A DNA stretch of 64,000 nt. Origin: Pocillopora verrucosa. Lineage: Eukaryota; Cnidaria; Anthozoa; Scleractinia; Pocilloporidae. A model generated the notes under the pieces. It ran no database searches. It was not told where the DNA came from and saw only the letters and a list, made by a program, of their open reading frames with translations. Position 1 is the first letter of the stretch; each line of letters begins with the position of its first letter. The stretch spans positions 8,248,244 to 8,312,243 of the forward strand of contig NC_089324.1 in the NCBI RefSeq assembly GCF_036669915.1, written 5' to 3'. This document shows, one piece after another, positions 20,303-32,240 of this stretch. A program made the translations under genes and the position numbers.

Positions 20303-21919
20303 TTTTTTTTTTTTTTCGCTTACACACCTATGTATCTATTAAATTATAATTCAAAATGGGTTTCCATTTAGCCTCTAGCATCTTCCTATCATTAAACTTA
20401 GCCGCAATGTGACATAAATGAATTAATCAAAGTATCACTAAGTAATGGCCAAAAGGTGTTTTAAAAATTCAATGGGTAACCCGTCGTTGCCTGGCGTTTT
20501 TGCAGTTGGAAAAGTTTTGAGAACGTTCTGGCATTCTTCCGCAGTTATTCTACCCTCACATATTATTCTTGAATCATGTGAAATACTGGGTAAATTTGGA
20601 CTATCGAAAAAAATCGATGATTCTGCATTATCTAGATTAATATTTCTACTACGATATAAGTTCTTATAAAATTTGCGTTGTGAATCCATAATCATAAAGG
20701 GGTCAGTAGAAATTACACCGCTAATGTGCAGCTTTCTTACATGCTTTTTAACATGGTTGCGTTTCTCGAGATTTAAAAAATATTTGCTATTCTTTTCACC
20801 ATGTTCGTGCCATCGAGCTCTTGCGCGTAGTATAATCCCTTCTACTTTGTCCTCGTACAGTGCTTCAAGATCCTGCTTAGATTTTTCTAGTGCCAGACGC
20901 GTATTGTTACAAGGATTTGTGTGAAACATTAGGACTGCCTCCTGTTAACGTTTATTTAATTCCTCTTCTTGTTTCTGTCGAATGGAAGCTATTTGTTTGG
21001 AGAATATGATAGAGTTTGACCTTATACCACAAAAGTCTGGGATCATGTATATCTTTACCTGCATCCAGCCAGGTCGGTAAATTGTTTGTTATCATATGTT
21101 TATAATTTTCATTTGCCAATAGAGAAGTGTTTAGTTTCCAGAAGCCAGCTCCTCTTCCACTTGATTCGATTTCTTCAAGTTCTAAAAAAATAGCGGAATG
21201 GTCTGTTTTGATCGAGGGTATGATATCGACCTTAGTTACCAAATCATGTAATTTATCGGATATTAGCCAGTAATCTAGTCGGCAAAATATAAAAGGTGAA
21301 CAACGCCCCCAGGTAAAGCTTTGCAATGTTGGGTTTTTTAGGCGCCAAATGTCGTGCAGACTGAATTCCTTTTGCAATTCATCTATAGAGTTGATTACAT
21401 ATTTTCGAGGAATCGGTAAACCACCTTTTTTGTCAAGTGTGATGTCGAGAGGACAGTTAAAATCTCCACCTATAATAATGTTTTCTTCATTACCAAATTC
21501 GTCATTTCTTAATAATTTTGATAAATTACGATAAAACTTGACAGCATCGGCGTCTTTGTTTGGGCCATATATGTTTGCAATTGTGTATATCTCATTGTTA
21601 ATAGCAGCTTTTAGAACAATAAACCTGCAATCCGAACTTATTTCACTTTGTTGAATAATAATGTTCAAACTATTCTTTATGAGAATTGCAACACCTCTAG
21701 CATTTGTACTGCCGTGTGAAAATAAAATAGAAGCGCCCCACTCTTTTCGCCACTGATCCTGTCGTTCTCTTGTGGAATGAGTTTCTTGTAAAAATATTAA
21801 ATCGGCTTTTTGCTTTCTACACCAGGAAAAATTGCCCTACGTTTATGAAAGTTGCTTAGGCCTCTAACATTCAAGGAAAGAAATTTGATGCTTTCAGGCT
21901 TAGCTTTCGAATTATGCAT
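20303..21919 (-). pseudogene. L1/Tx1-like LINE ORF2 with internal deletion
   Basis: Starts at an ATG near 21919 with FLSLNVRGLSNFHKR, the start of an APE endonuclease. A frameshift leads to 21668-20952 with IYGPNKD, IIIGGDFNCPLD and KTDHSAIFLELE. A third frame, 20929-20438, carries ARARWHEHGEKNSKYFLNLE and TAKTPGNDGLPIEF, the beginning of the RT domain. The rest of RT is deleted; a patch near 20430-20340 (AAKFNDRKMLEAKWKPILN) resembles an ORF2 C-terminus, and the T-run at 20305-20320 is the antisense poly-A. ORF1 of the same strand and type lies at 27684-26895, so this LINE is probably interrupted by the TIR element at 21963-26562. Confidence 0.82.
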
Positions 21920-22034
21920 TCTTAATGTAAGAATAATTAAGTGTTATCACATTTATAATAGGCATTACCAGCAATCCGAGACATTTTACTCCCGCGGTCC
22001 GCGAGGTCAGTAGTTTCTTCAGGTTCTACTGTTC

Positions 22035-23001
22035 ATGCGCTATGGCGTCAGATTTCATGTAAACATGGAGCGAAGTAGATTTCCGCGGAGGAATCGAGTT
22101 GATTATAAAGCACTAAATGTTCTTTCTACAGTGGATTTAGAAGTTCATTTGAAAGGAAGGAGAAAATTTAAAAGCGGATCTAAAGTTTATTTTGTGGAGA
22201 GACTTATCAGCCGGCGAAGATTGAAGAACGAGGTATGTGTATTGACCCTTTTATGTTCCTGCAGCTATATTTTACTTCGGATGAAATTTATACTACAATC
22301 GAAGTAAGTTCATAAACAGCTCTAATCAATCTCTGACAATTTCAGGACTTTGAATACCTAGTAAAATGGAAGGACTGGCCATTGTGGACAAGCACGTGGG
22401 AGCCTTCGGCTCATTTGAATGAGCATCTTATCAGGTATATTTAGTTTGTTTTCGATGGTGATTTTAAGCTTAAATGTGAGCTTCATTATAGAAGATGGTT
22501 TGATCGTCTTAACCGTAACACGTTTTCGATTCCAATCTTATGTTTTGTTTTCTGCATTAAAAACTTTCTAGGGCATACAGCAACCCCACTGTTACCGTGG
22601 AAAGACTACAGAGCGCATCAGTTGCATTTCTGGAAGGCATTCTTTCAATCCTAAAATCGAATGCGGTTAAAGTTCTTTATTCCACTGAAATTAGAATGGA
22701 TCATGATATTGTGAGATACGTTTTTAAAGGAAAAGGTAAAAGAGCAGAAGACGGAGTTAGTATACTCTATGAAAAAAATGATTTTACTCGATTTGAACTT
22801 CCACCATATTGGTACTATTATTTCAATCAACTTGGACAAGGAATAGCAGTTGACTTTCCTGTTAAGTTAAAAACTGTCCTTAACAATTCAAAAAAACGTT
22901 ACGTTTTATCCAGTGGTCAGGTCAAAATTGCTCCAAATTTTCCAGTTGAAAAAGTTATGATATATGTCAACAGGAAAGCATGCGATTGTAAAAACATTTA
23001 A
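22035..23001 (+). CDS. Chromodomain protein, three exons
   Basis: Exons 22035-22232, 22346-22434 and 22572-23001 join in phase through GT..AG introns (GAG|GTATGT..TTTCAG; ATCAG|GTATAT..TTCTAG), giving 238 codons from the first ATG or 228 from the ATG at 22065. The chromodomain spans the first splice: VYFVERLISRRRLKNE then FEYLVKWKDWPLWTSTWEP, with the aromatic positions and the WEP signature of methyl-lysine readers. The C-terminal 140 residues (ERLQSASVAFLEGIL, RFELPPYWYYYFNQLG, a basic CDCKNI end) match nothing I know. It probably binds chromatin and may direct integration or regulate the neighbouring transposase-like gene. No stop or frameshift is seen. Both starts are in frame; 22065 (MERSRFPRRNRVDYK) is the more natural. 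Confidence 0.75.
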
Positions 23002-23298
23002 TTTATCTTAGAACAGATAAATATAAAACAAGAAAATCTACAAAATAATTTTGCAGAGATTTCTAGTGGAATATGTGATTGCAACAATTGAAAATCAAAG
23101 AAAGTTATATGCTTTATGATTAAATACACTATATCAAAATTATTGTTATTATTTTGTTGTAAGCATATAAACAAACAAAAGTTTAGTATTCATATTAGCA
23201 TTAAAAATTATTCACAAGATATTTTTGCAAATAATCAAATTAAAAAATATATTTTGTGATACATGTCTGCATATCTGTTGTTCCTTTGCTTGCCATAG

Positions 23299-25856
23299 TT
23301 ACTGATTTTGCTTCAAAATCTCAACCAATTGACATTTTTTCAGCTTTGCAATCCCTTTCACATTAATACCTATAGATTTGATTTCCTGTCTTAACTGCTT
23401 AACAGTCATTTTGTTGTATTTATCTTCGCTTAAGTTATTTCCTTGTACATCAGCTCCATTGTGGTCATTTTGTAGTTCTCTTAAACATGCCCTCTTTCTT
23501 TTTTTTCGTGTCTCGATGATGCCATCCTCCCAGTAAGCTGCTTTTCGTTTGGTGTACTGCCTTTTTTCTCTCTCGCAGTGCTTTAGTGCCTCCTGCCTGT
23601 GTTCCAGAAGCAGAACATCCTGAGCCGCATCCCACTTATTTGATTTTTGAAAGTATATTTTCTTGGCATCATCATTATTTTTTCAATGCCTTGACCAGTG
23701 AACTGTCTGAAGTTTTTATGATTTTTGATGAACATTGGTACATGATATACTAATGCATGCATGTAAGGAGTCACTCTCTTCTTTTCATATCCTATTCGAA
23801 CACCACCAAGTGAACAAAACAAATTTACAAAGTCTTTAGATTTCTGGAAAATGTCAAGGTAAAAGTCACCAGCATTTGAATCAGAGTTGATTAAACTGTA
23901 GAGTGTATAAAAATCTTTCCAGAGTTTGATGACTGTTTCTTTTGTTTCTGGGAACAGGATATCTAGTTCTTCAAGTTTTGCTGGCAAAAGTTTTGTCAGC
24001 TTTTTCTTGTCAGACCCAACAAGGCTAGTCCAGTCATATGTTCCACTGCCTTTCCCATCAGCATTTTTTTTCTCCCAGAGAGAAAAAGTTATGCCGAGTT
24101 CATTGATTGTTTTAATGAGAATGTCAAGGTTTACACCCTTTTCCTTACCCCGAGCCATGTTAAAATCTTGCTTTGCATCCTTCTCCATTACTTCTGTGAT
24201 TAAATTTTCAGTCAGTTTGTCAGTTACTCTCAGCATTAAATGCAATTCATCAAGAATAATGTGGTCAAGCTCAATAGTAAACAATGGACTTTTCACACAT
24301 GAAAATTTCTTTGAAGAGGAACTTAACTCTTTAATTTCTTGGAGTGTTCTCTTGAGCTCTTCGTTATAATGGGACAGATCTTTGGACATGTCCCACCTGA
24401 AAAGCTTGTGCACCTTACACCAAAGGCATGCATAGTCTGAGGTAGCCCCAGACATCCCCATGGCCATCAGCAAGAACTTGTAGTCTCCACCGAGAAATAA
24501 TTCAACAGCTATTTCTTTGTCATTAACCTTGATCTTCCCATTTTTATTCACAGAATTTATGTCATTGATAATTTCTGAAAATGATGTCTCAATTGTTTCA
24601 TATTTTTCAGGGCCATTGACTACACCAATTGTCCTGTTGCCCTTTGATGACATAACTAAATCCCCTGTTTGAAGGAGTGAGAATGACATTATCATAAAAT
24701 TTGCTGACCTCGACATCTTCGCACCATCACAACTGATCTTTACCTTTATTGGTTCATCACCTTTGTGGTTTGAATTTGACTCCAAAAATTGTTTGATGTG
24801 ATCTTGTAGAGTTTCAGAAAATGAAAGTTGTGCACCAGGGTATTGACCTGGTGTTCTTTCAATATGACAGAGTTTATTCAGTTCATTCCTCCTTTGTTTG
24901 ATCAAATATGTCCTTGGTAAATCTTCAGACAAAAGAGACAACTCATGGTAAAGTTCATCACTTGCACAGAATTTGTCCAGTAAAAATAGAAGAGTTTCTA
25001 GGTTGTTCTGGTCAGTCTCATTAGCTGACAACTGGTCAAATTCCAGGGTGTGAAATTCATTAGTTGCTGCCTCCTGGACCTTGAGAAAAGACAGCTTGAG
25101 TCCATGTGACTCAAGAAACCAGAGGGCAATTTCTGATTTTTCTTTCAGCTCCTTCAGTCTTCTCGATTGCTGTCTTTTTCCCAAACTGTCTATAGTTTTC
25201 CCTTGGCAAAGAAAACCAGTCTTTTTCTCTAAATTTTGTATGTACTCAGAAAGTTCTTTATTTTTTTCTTCAATATCTCTGAACTTTTCCTCTGTAGTTT
25301 TGACCGTTTCTCCCATTTCATTTTCTTTTCTTCTTATTGCTTCCATCATTCCCCTTGCCAAGCTTTCCTTCTCCTTCTCAAGATCCTTGTACCTCAATTT
25401 CCATTCTTTTATTTCTTGCTCTGCAGCAGACAGATTCTCTTCTATTTCATGAGGCACCACAAGCTCAGTTTCATAAATGTTAAGGGTTAGCCCTTTCCTG
25501 TTTGCCTCTTCTCTCTTACTTCCACTAACTTTCTTCCCAGTGTATTTGTTCACAACTGCACCGGCTTCACGTCTCAATCTTCCGTGGATTCTTGATCCGT
25601 TCTCCTTGCTTACTTTAAACCATCGACCAGGAATCCAAAAATTAAGAAGGTCAATGTAGTTTAACTCATTTCCTCTCTCGTCTTTTATTCCAACAAGCTC
25701 ATGCCATTTCATCAAAATTGGATACGGGATGTATATTGCCAGAGCTATTCGAGATTCTTGAACGCATTGCTGTTTTATATAAGAAAGAGGAGATTCAGTG
25801 ACCTTAAGTTGAAATTCTAGGGATTTCTTTTCGAAATCGAGCAAAACATCAGACAT
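23299..25856 (-). CDS. Transposase-like protein with coiled coil and SAP-like tail (one frameshift)
   Basis: ATG at 25856. Residues 1-135 form a basic N-terminal region and 140-220 a charged coiled coil. The core holds KISCDGAKMSRSANFMIMSF (about 370), FLGGDYKFLLMAMGM (about 457), a CLWCKVHK cysteine/histidine site (475-482) and LDHIILDELHLMLRVT. The two D-containing motifs and the Cys site recall an RNase H-fold transposase from cnidarian repeats, but I cannot name the superfamily. The first frame ends at 23583. A one-base slip in the six-A run at 23683-23678 would continue into an open frame (NKWDAAQDVLLLEHRQEALK) to a stop at 23299-23301. That tail has KQLRQEIKSIGINVKGIAKL, a SAP-like DNA-binding helix pair. 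Either the copy was recently killed or the base is a sequencing error. Confidence 0.7.
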
Positions 25857-26561
25857 TTTTTGACGATTCAGACTGGAATGAGCTCACAGTGATACAAGTT
25901 TTGTTTTTTATAATTGGCGCGATTTGGCGCTTGTAGGAGTCTGCAGATTGTTAAAACAGCGGTAAAAAGCGTGGAAATGCTAGGCTGCTAAGCTGAAGTA
26001 AATATGGCGACTTTTTTCACGAAGAAAACGATGGAAAGTGGTCGTTCTTCGCGTCATACAGGACATTCGCGAGCTCAGGTAAAGGTTACGTCTAATAGTG
26101 AAAAAGCCCTATTTTCAAGATTGATTTGCGGCCTCCTATTTTATCATGGAAGGCTTTATTTAACGTATTTGAAAGATCGTAAACTGAAGAAAATTTTGAG
26201 GGGTCGGCACCGATGAAAGCATGAAACACACGGACAGCTCAAAGCATGGAAGTGAAGGTAAGTGAAGGTATTTGGATGAAACTATAAAGGAAGTACAACC
26301 GAAGATCTTTGTTATTTTACCTCTATTCCGCGGCTCGACGAATAAACGAAACGGTGAAAAAACTTTCGCTTCGTAGTGCAGTTGCATATTATTTATCAAC
26401 GAGAGGTCGGCACGTAGAATTTAATTTATTTAAACTGCCAAAAAATAAGATTTTATTTCAGATCCCATACATTTCTTTGTATCTTCGGGAAGCCATTTTG
26501 AAAGTAATCTTTGATTGACGTACGGTATTTGAGACGCAATATGACTCGCATTGCTGGTAAT
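25857..26561. other. 5' flank of the minus transposase-like gene, no firm gene
   Basis: Runs from the transposase-like start to the right TIR. A short plus frame at 26004 (ATFFTKKTMESGRSS) with a GT donor at 26079 could be a tiny exon, but its only partner (after TTTCAG at 26461) yields a 43-residue product with no support. Confidence 0.3.
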
Positions 26562-26894
26562 GGTGCTATTTGCTCGGAAAATGAATAGAATAGCAAAACA
26601 AATGTAAAAGTAGTAAGAGAATAATTTAAGTTTTGAACAAGAAGTACAACACAGACACAAAACAACAACACAAAATATACAAACAAACGAAAGCGCACTT
26701 ACCATCTCGGTTGCTGCACACTTTCGCCGAGATCTCCATGGCAAATGGTTGTATTATACTATGGTATTAAAAGTGACAAGCAGTTTTGCCTGCGCCGAAA
26801 TTGTAAACAAAACTATAAATCATACAGTTCATTTAGCTATAAATACAATTACGCAGTATATAATGACAAAAAACAGCAACATAAGGATTACTCA

Positions 26895-27684
26895 TGTCTG
26901 ATTTTAAAGGACTTGAGACCTTCAGAATCGATTTCTTTATACAGTATCTGCGCGGGAACTGACCATGGGATGAACGCGAACTGGACTCCTTCTCTTTTCT
27001 TTAAGTTGCTTAAACTTTCCATAGTTTGGCTCTTTCACTTCGAACTGATTTTGACACGTCGTCGGATATGAATATCTGACTGTCGCAGAAAGGGTTATCT
27101 TTCAGGGTGTTTGCTGCAGCCTTTAAAATTCGTCCTTTATCAGGATATCTAAGTAAGTAGACATGGATAGGCCTTGACTGTGGAGCGGTAGCGCTCGCAG
27201 CCGCTTGGTTGATCTTCGTACGGTGTGCTCGCATGACTTCAATATTATCGAGGCCCATGTGCTTACTGAAAAGTTCTTCCTCTAAGAATTCTTCTACGGA
27301 GCTGCAATCTTTTTCGGCGCCTTCCTTTAAACCCCATATGATCACGTTGTTCCTCTTGGACCTGTTCTCCAAGTCTTCAATTTTCTTGTTCAGGGCATCT
27401 ATCTCTTTGCGGTTTGCCTTCTCTGCAAGGGCGCTTTTAACCTCGGTCACATCGTGGTCTAAAAGTTTATAACTATCTTTCAATTTGTCGACATCCTGAG
27501 CGGTTTTCTTTTGACTTTTTTCCAAACTTTCTAGCTTCATCAGGATGGCGTTCAACTTCGACTCTTGTTCATCTTTAGCGGCGAGCAATTCATCCATCTT
27601 CGCAAGTACTGCGTCTAGCTTCGCTTCAGTGTCGGGCATTTCGGTTCGTTGCTTTGCTTTCGACCTTGTTCGTCTAGCAGACAT
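26895..27684 (-). pseudogene. L1-like LINE ORF1 (coiled coil + RRM)
   Basis: ATG at 27684 (SARRTRSKAKQRTEMPD). A long heptad-rich coiled coil (KLDAVLAKMDELLAAKDEQE) is followed by IEDLENRSKRNNVIIWGLKE and HVYLLRYPDKGRILKAA, the RNA-recognition and C-terminal parts of L1-type ORF1 proteins, which coat the element RNA. A break near 27010 (a stop after KLWKV) precedes a continued open stretch VQFAFIPWSVPAQILYKE ending at about 26895. Same strand as the L1-like ORF2 at 21919-20303 and in the right order, with a transposon between. Confidence 0.85.
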
Positions 27685-28004
27685 TCGCTTGTCACCAATT
27701 AATAAACTCAAAAGATTATAACGCGGTCATAGTAACCTATTAAGGATCAAAATTTTGAAAGTTTCATAGAGAGAGCTCGGAGCCGCGTCCGTTCAGCTTG
27801 GCGTCATCACGTGACCCCCAGGAAAAAATCGTAAAGTGTAAACTTAAGAAACGGCAGCATGCAAGCCGTTTAGATTCTCAGAATTATTCGAGTTTCAGTC
27901 AACTGAAACTTAAGCAGGCACTGGACATTATGTAAGCTTAATTCAAACCGTTATATCTATTCTTTGGTAAGATTTTGATCATGTAACGAATATTGCAATT
28001 TTAC

Positions 28005-28160
28005 TTACCACAAACTTTCAAAATCATAGCTGTATAAATGGCCACACCAGTCGATATGTCAACTGCTGTCCCATCTTTTAACTCCACGGTGCCAATGACT
28101 TTCTTTACATTTAAAACTCTCACGCTGCTCTTGTTTTCCCATTGAACTACAATAAAACCC
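28005..28160 (-). other. Candidate exon of an unknown gene
   Basis: Minus frame beginning MGFIVVQWENKSSVRV and ending at a donor (GTTTGTG|GTAAGT). The composition resembles the short first exon that precedes BEN-type domains in some cnidarian proteins, but this is recall only. It stands next to the hAT insertion site and no partner exon was found. Confidence 0.3.
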
Positions 28161-28347
28161 ATCTTTAGAAATGTTATATTAAGCAAAACAGTCAAGAAAA
28201 GAAATAAAGATGAGCGCAAAATGGAGTCTTCTTTGTTCCCCATTACGTACATGATCACGTGGATCTTTTGGGAATTGTCATTGGCTAGCTAAGAGAATCT
28301 ATTGGCTTGCCCGATTGCAGTTTCAAGAGAAGCGCACAACTTCATAC

Positions 28348-31300
28348 TAAGGATGGGCCAATACGGCTTTTTCGAATCGATATGACACCAAGTACGATAT
28401 TTCCTTTTTTCGTTGATATCTATATCGATATCGATACTTTGACGTCATTGAAATAAATGTAAGTCACGTGATCTAATTGACTAAATTAAGGCACTCTCGC
28501 ACGGTTTCCGGTTCAGTTCTCTATAGTAGCATCAACAAGACAGTCAAACAAGTGAAAAATTTCAATTTATTGGGACACATTTTTAATTTTCTCAAGGAAA
28601 TGAAGAAGACCGCAATGGTACAATCTTTAAGCAATCTGCAGGTGCACAATGAAATATTACCAGTTACTGCACAGGCCACTTAAACTAACCAAACACGGGT
28701 GCCCAACTTATTATGGGTCTTGCGCTTTAATACTCAATACATCAGAGCCTCCCTAGTATACAGGACCATACAGAAGGGCCATACTAACTATTCGATGAGT
28801 AAACATGGGGACTTGATACATATTTCTAGACCCCAAGTGAAAATCAATATCGTTAAAAAACATTATCGGGTAACTATTGTCTACTTTCAACCAGCCAAGT
28901 TAGCCAAAAAAAAGAGCTTAGATAGCAGCAGGTAAAGAAAAATCTCAGATATTTTTGTTTAAAAACAAGAACAAGTTCACATTCTTTGGCTTCAGCCGAT
29001 TATACCTCATGGAGACTAGCTTCCCTGCTTTAGAGAACACCCTTTCGGCAGGAACAGATGTACCAGGGGTGCAACGATACTTCTTTGCAATTTTTGCAAT
29101 AAGTTCATAGTATTGCTCATTCTCCTTCCACCACAGTAAGGGATCTTGGAGTCTTGCCAGCACTGGTTCCTTAAAATACTTTCTGGCTTCCAGTGTTGCA
29201 TTGCTGGTTGAAGTTCCTTGTGATGTTGATTGCTTGACCACTGAGTTGAAGAGATCCCACAGGCCAGCTGCTTCAGTTGTATTTCTGGGCTGCCTATCTT
29301 CATTGGAATCATTAGTCTGGACATGCCTTGACATCTCCTGAACAACCCACTGCTCTGCCTGTCTCACGGCTGCTGAGTCACTGAACGCCAATTTCTTCAT
29401 CCAGGGATCCAGTAAGGTTGACATCACCAGCATGCGAGCACTTTCAATATTTGTGAAGTGGCGTCTCATCTGGTAACTAAGGTTGGAAACCAGGGGTGTG
29501 TCCTTTTTTGTAATCGCACCAGTCAAATGTTGTAGTGATTTTGCCAGAGGTATCACCTTAGAAATGGAGACATGCTTCTCCGCAGAAATCTCTTCGGTCG
29601 TTGCCTCAAAGGGTTTCAAAATGGCCATGGCAGCTTTCAGCAGGCTCACATCAGAAGATGAAAGACACATTGCATTACAACCAGAGAGACAAAGTGCTGT
29701 GATAATGGCTTGATGTTGCTCTGTGGTGCGTTCAAACATGTAGTAAGTTGAGTTCTATCTGGTTTCCACTTCTTGGATGAGTTTGTTCTCAGGAATTTCT
29801 AGCTGCAGTTGTATCTCCTTCAGCTTTCTGAGGCCTTAACGCTGTGGTGGAAAAAGCTCACAATGTCCCTGCAGCTCTTTCTGAGCTGATGAATCTTTGT
29901 GTCAGCCTAAATTGCCTCAGAAACCACTAGATTCAGGGTGTGTACAAAGCAAGGGACATGTGTCCAACCAGTGTGTCTGACATCGGCAACAACGTTGGCA
30001 GCATTGTCAGTAACCACAACAACTTTTTGGGAAATTCCCCATTCTTGTGCAATTTTTTGGAATGACGCCACAATATTCTCAGTCGTGTGGTCTTTTTTGA
30101 ACCCAAATGTCTCTAGAACCAGAGACTTAAGTTCCCATGTGGAAGTAACAAAGTGACAGGTGATAGTAAGATAACTTTCCGTTGTTCTTGGTGTCCACAG
30201 GTCACTGGTCAGAGCTATGTGAGAAATCTGCAGAAGTTCCCGCTTTATCTCTTTGGCACGGGTTGTGTACACATCAGGTAGCAAACTTCTCATTATGTGT
30301 CTTTTGGAGGGCAGCTGGTACTGAGAATCAAGCAAATGCACCAGCAACTGAAATCTGGTGTCCTCCACAATGGTTGCTGGTTGCATGTCTATTGCAATCA
30401 TTCTTATAAGAGCATGATCAATGTTCCTGCTTCACACACATGTCGGTGAATACTTTTGCCAAGTTTGTGCCATCTCCGACATGGTACGCTGCTGCAGGTT
30501 GTCAGCGGTCTTACGCCTCTTGGATGCTTTTTCTTCCTCTTTCCTCTGGTTTTCAGCTTCCTTGTGCTGAGCCAGGTGTTTTAATTTCAAATGCTATAAA
30601 AGAAAATATGAATAATCTTCAATTTATGATAAAATATTAAAAAGCCCTTCAAACTTCAGTGGACAATACCTTTAATAGATTTGACGTGTTGTTTGCATGC
30701 TTCACAACATCAGAGCAGATAGTGCATTGTGAGGTTCCCACAACTTCGGTAGAACTTGTAAAGAAATGCCACACAGCAGTCCTCAGGCGCTTTCCTGCAT
30801 AAAAGTTTCCTGACAAAGAAGCGTTTGCATCGAGGTTACTGTTAGCAAAAATTGAATTTCAGTCGTGAATCGCTTTCAGGATAGACTTGGTTGTCTACAA
30901 CAACTACAACTATAGTATGTACTAAAATATAATGGAGACTTGTGGCACTTCCATTGCACTTGAGAATTAGAAGTGACCTCTGAAATGTCTGACATACTTC
31001 CCAGAAACAGTTATGGACATGCAAGTCAATCTAAGGAAACGGAAGCAAGATTAAGGGCATATTTAAATTGCAACTCACTGACGTTGATCAGTTCACTCTT
31101 ATAGTGCTCACATTGTCATTTGCTGTCATTGCTGTAATTCGTAGAGTACCAGCAAATTAACGTTCTCGTGATTCACCAAAAAGTATCGTTTCCATAGCAA
31201 TATGGATGAAGTAATGTTCAGGTGCGATTTTCCTGAGGGAAATCATACTAGACAGACTTTGCTGTCGTCTCATGCTTATCTATCATTGTTTTATTATTTT

Positions 31301-31818
31301 TTTCTTCAAGTCAGTAACCTTTTTCAGTGCTTTTCTCGCTTGAGGTTTTTCTTTAGTGAGCAAGCATAGTAGTTTGCAACTTATTTTTGTTACTCCAGAT
31401 ATGTCCTTGTAATGCCTGGATTGTTGTGAGTTGTAATTTTGTTGCCATCATGTTGCGTGACTTTACATTTACAGTTTATAAAGTCGGGTCTGTTGCTCCA
31501 GTATCATTCTTGTCCTATGCACATGCAGCAGCCAGTATCCTATTTCACAGTGAAATGTTGTCATAGGGAATGGAAGAAACTGCCAATTTGACTGGTACAC
31601 TGTGGCAATCCTACATTGCACACCATTGGGCATATGCACGATTTCGAGTCCGGAATCTTTAGGGCTACTTGTCAGTGGTTAGTTGCATGAGATTAAAGCG
31701 CAGGTAGGTCACGTGCAGTATCGAAAGAATTGATACTCTTCGCTAGTATTGATGTTTTTCGATCTGACCTCAGTATCGCTGGTATCAAATATTTGGTATC
31801 GGCATCAGCCCATCCTTA
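28348..31818 (-). mobile_element. hAT transposon with 8-bp target duplication
   Basis: Ends are TAAGGATGGGC at 28348 and its complement ending at 31818. A perfect 8-bp duplication, cttcatac, lies at 28340-28347 and 31819-31826, diagnostic of hAT-type insertion. TATCGATAT-like subterminal motifs repeat at both ends (28375-28440 and 31705-31800). It contains a BED-finger hAT transposase gene on minus with disabling mutations, so this copy could move only with outside help. Confidence 0.93.
28945..30835 (-). pseudogene. hAT (ZBED-type) transposase, disabled
   Basis: Exon 1 (about 30835-30673) holds AGKRLRTAVWHFF and a BED finger CTICSDVVKHANNTSNLLK. A GT..AG intron (about 30672-30595) cuts it before HLKLKHLAQHKE, supplying the histidines. 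30401-29907 carries the catalytic start (ALTSDLWTPRTTESYLTITC, VVVTDNAANVV). After a stop at about 29907 and a frame slip near 29830, with another stop near 29755 where a Trp is expected (ETR*NSTYYMFERT), the frame 29739-28945 carries the insertion region and the hAT dimerisation domain (TPGTSVPAERVFSKAGKLVS). Every domain of the family is recognisable, but at least two stops and a frameshift break it. Confidence 0.85.
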
Positions 31819-31839
31819 CTTCATACTGATTTGTCTGAC

Positions 31840-32240
31840 CTAGCCATGTTCTGATGATGATATAAATAATGATATGGGCTCACTCAATGTAGAAATAATC
31901 GATAACAATCGATGGTATTACAAATGCACGATTTGTGGCCAGAAGTTGTCAAGGAAACAAAGACTAAAAAACCCACTCTGAGCAAGCTTGGTTGCTGTGC
32001 TGATCGATTTTTTGATCAGTCTCAGTTAAACATGACCCAAGCGACGATCCAGGCAATAAAAAGTGGAGATTTGATGCTAAAGGCAAGCCTTCGCTTTCAA
32101 CTCTTTGTCAAAGAAAGAAACTTAAACAGAAACTTGAAAGCTACAACAACGCAGATCAGAAACGCCAGCCTGACGTTTTCAATTTTGAACTTGTCTTTAG
32201 GTCGTTAACACAGTAACTGTGACTTTTGAATTCCAGTGTA
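31840..32240 (+). other. Possible zinc-finger exon remnant
   Basis: Plus frame WYYKCTICGQKLSRKQRLKN near 31905-31965 has a Cys-x-x-Cys half finger and basic helix, then shifts frame. Downstream phrases are open in other frames. It may be the disrupted target gene of the hAT insertion. Weak. Confidence 0.3.

Larger units (their letters stand above)
21963..26562. mobile_element. 4.6-kb two-gene TIR transposon, unassigned superfamily
   Basis: The ends are a 25-bp inverted repeat with 22 matches (left CATTACCAGCAATCCGAGAC at 21963; right complement at 26538-26562). Between them lie a spliced chromodomain gene on plus and a transposase-like gene on minus, tail to tail, 297 bp apart. The unit lies between ORF1 and ORF2 of an L1-like LINE, which supports insertion. 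I see no convincing target-site duplication (left flank ataatagg, right flank gtgctatt). No known superfamily is claimed. Confidence 0.7.

Noticed and set aside
26004-26518. Two-exon small gene in the right part of the 4.6-kb element
   Set aside because: A donor and an acceptor can be paired in frame, but the 43-residue product has no family support and chance is likely.
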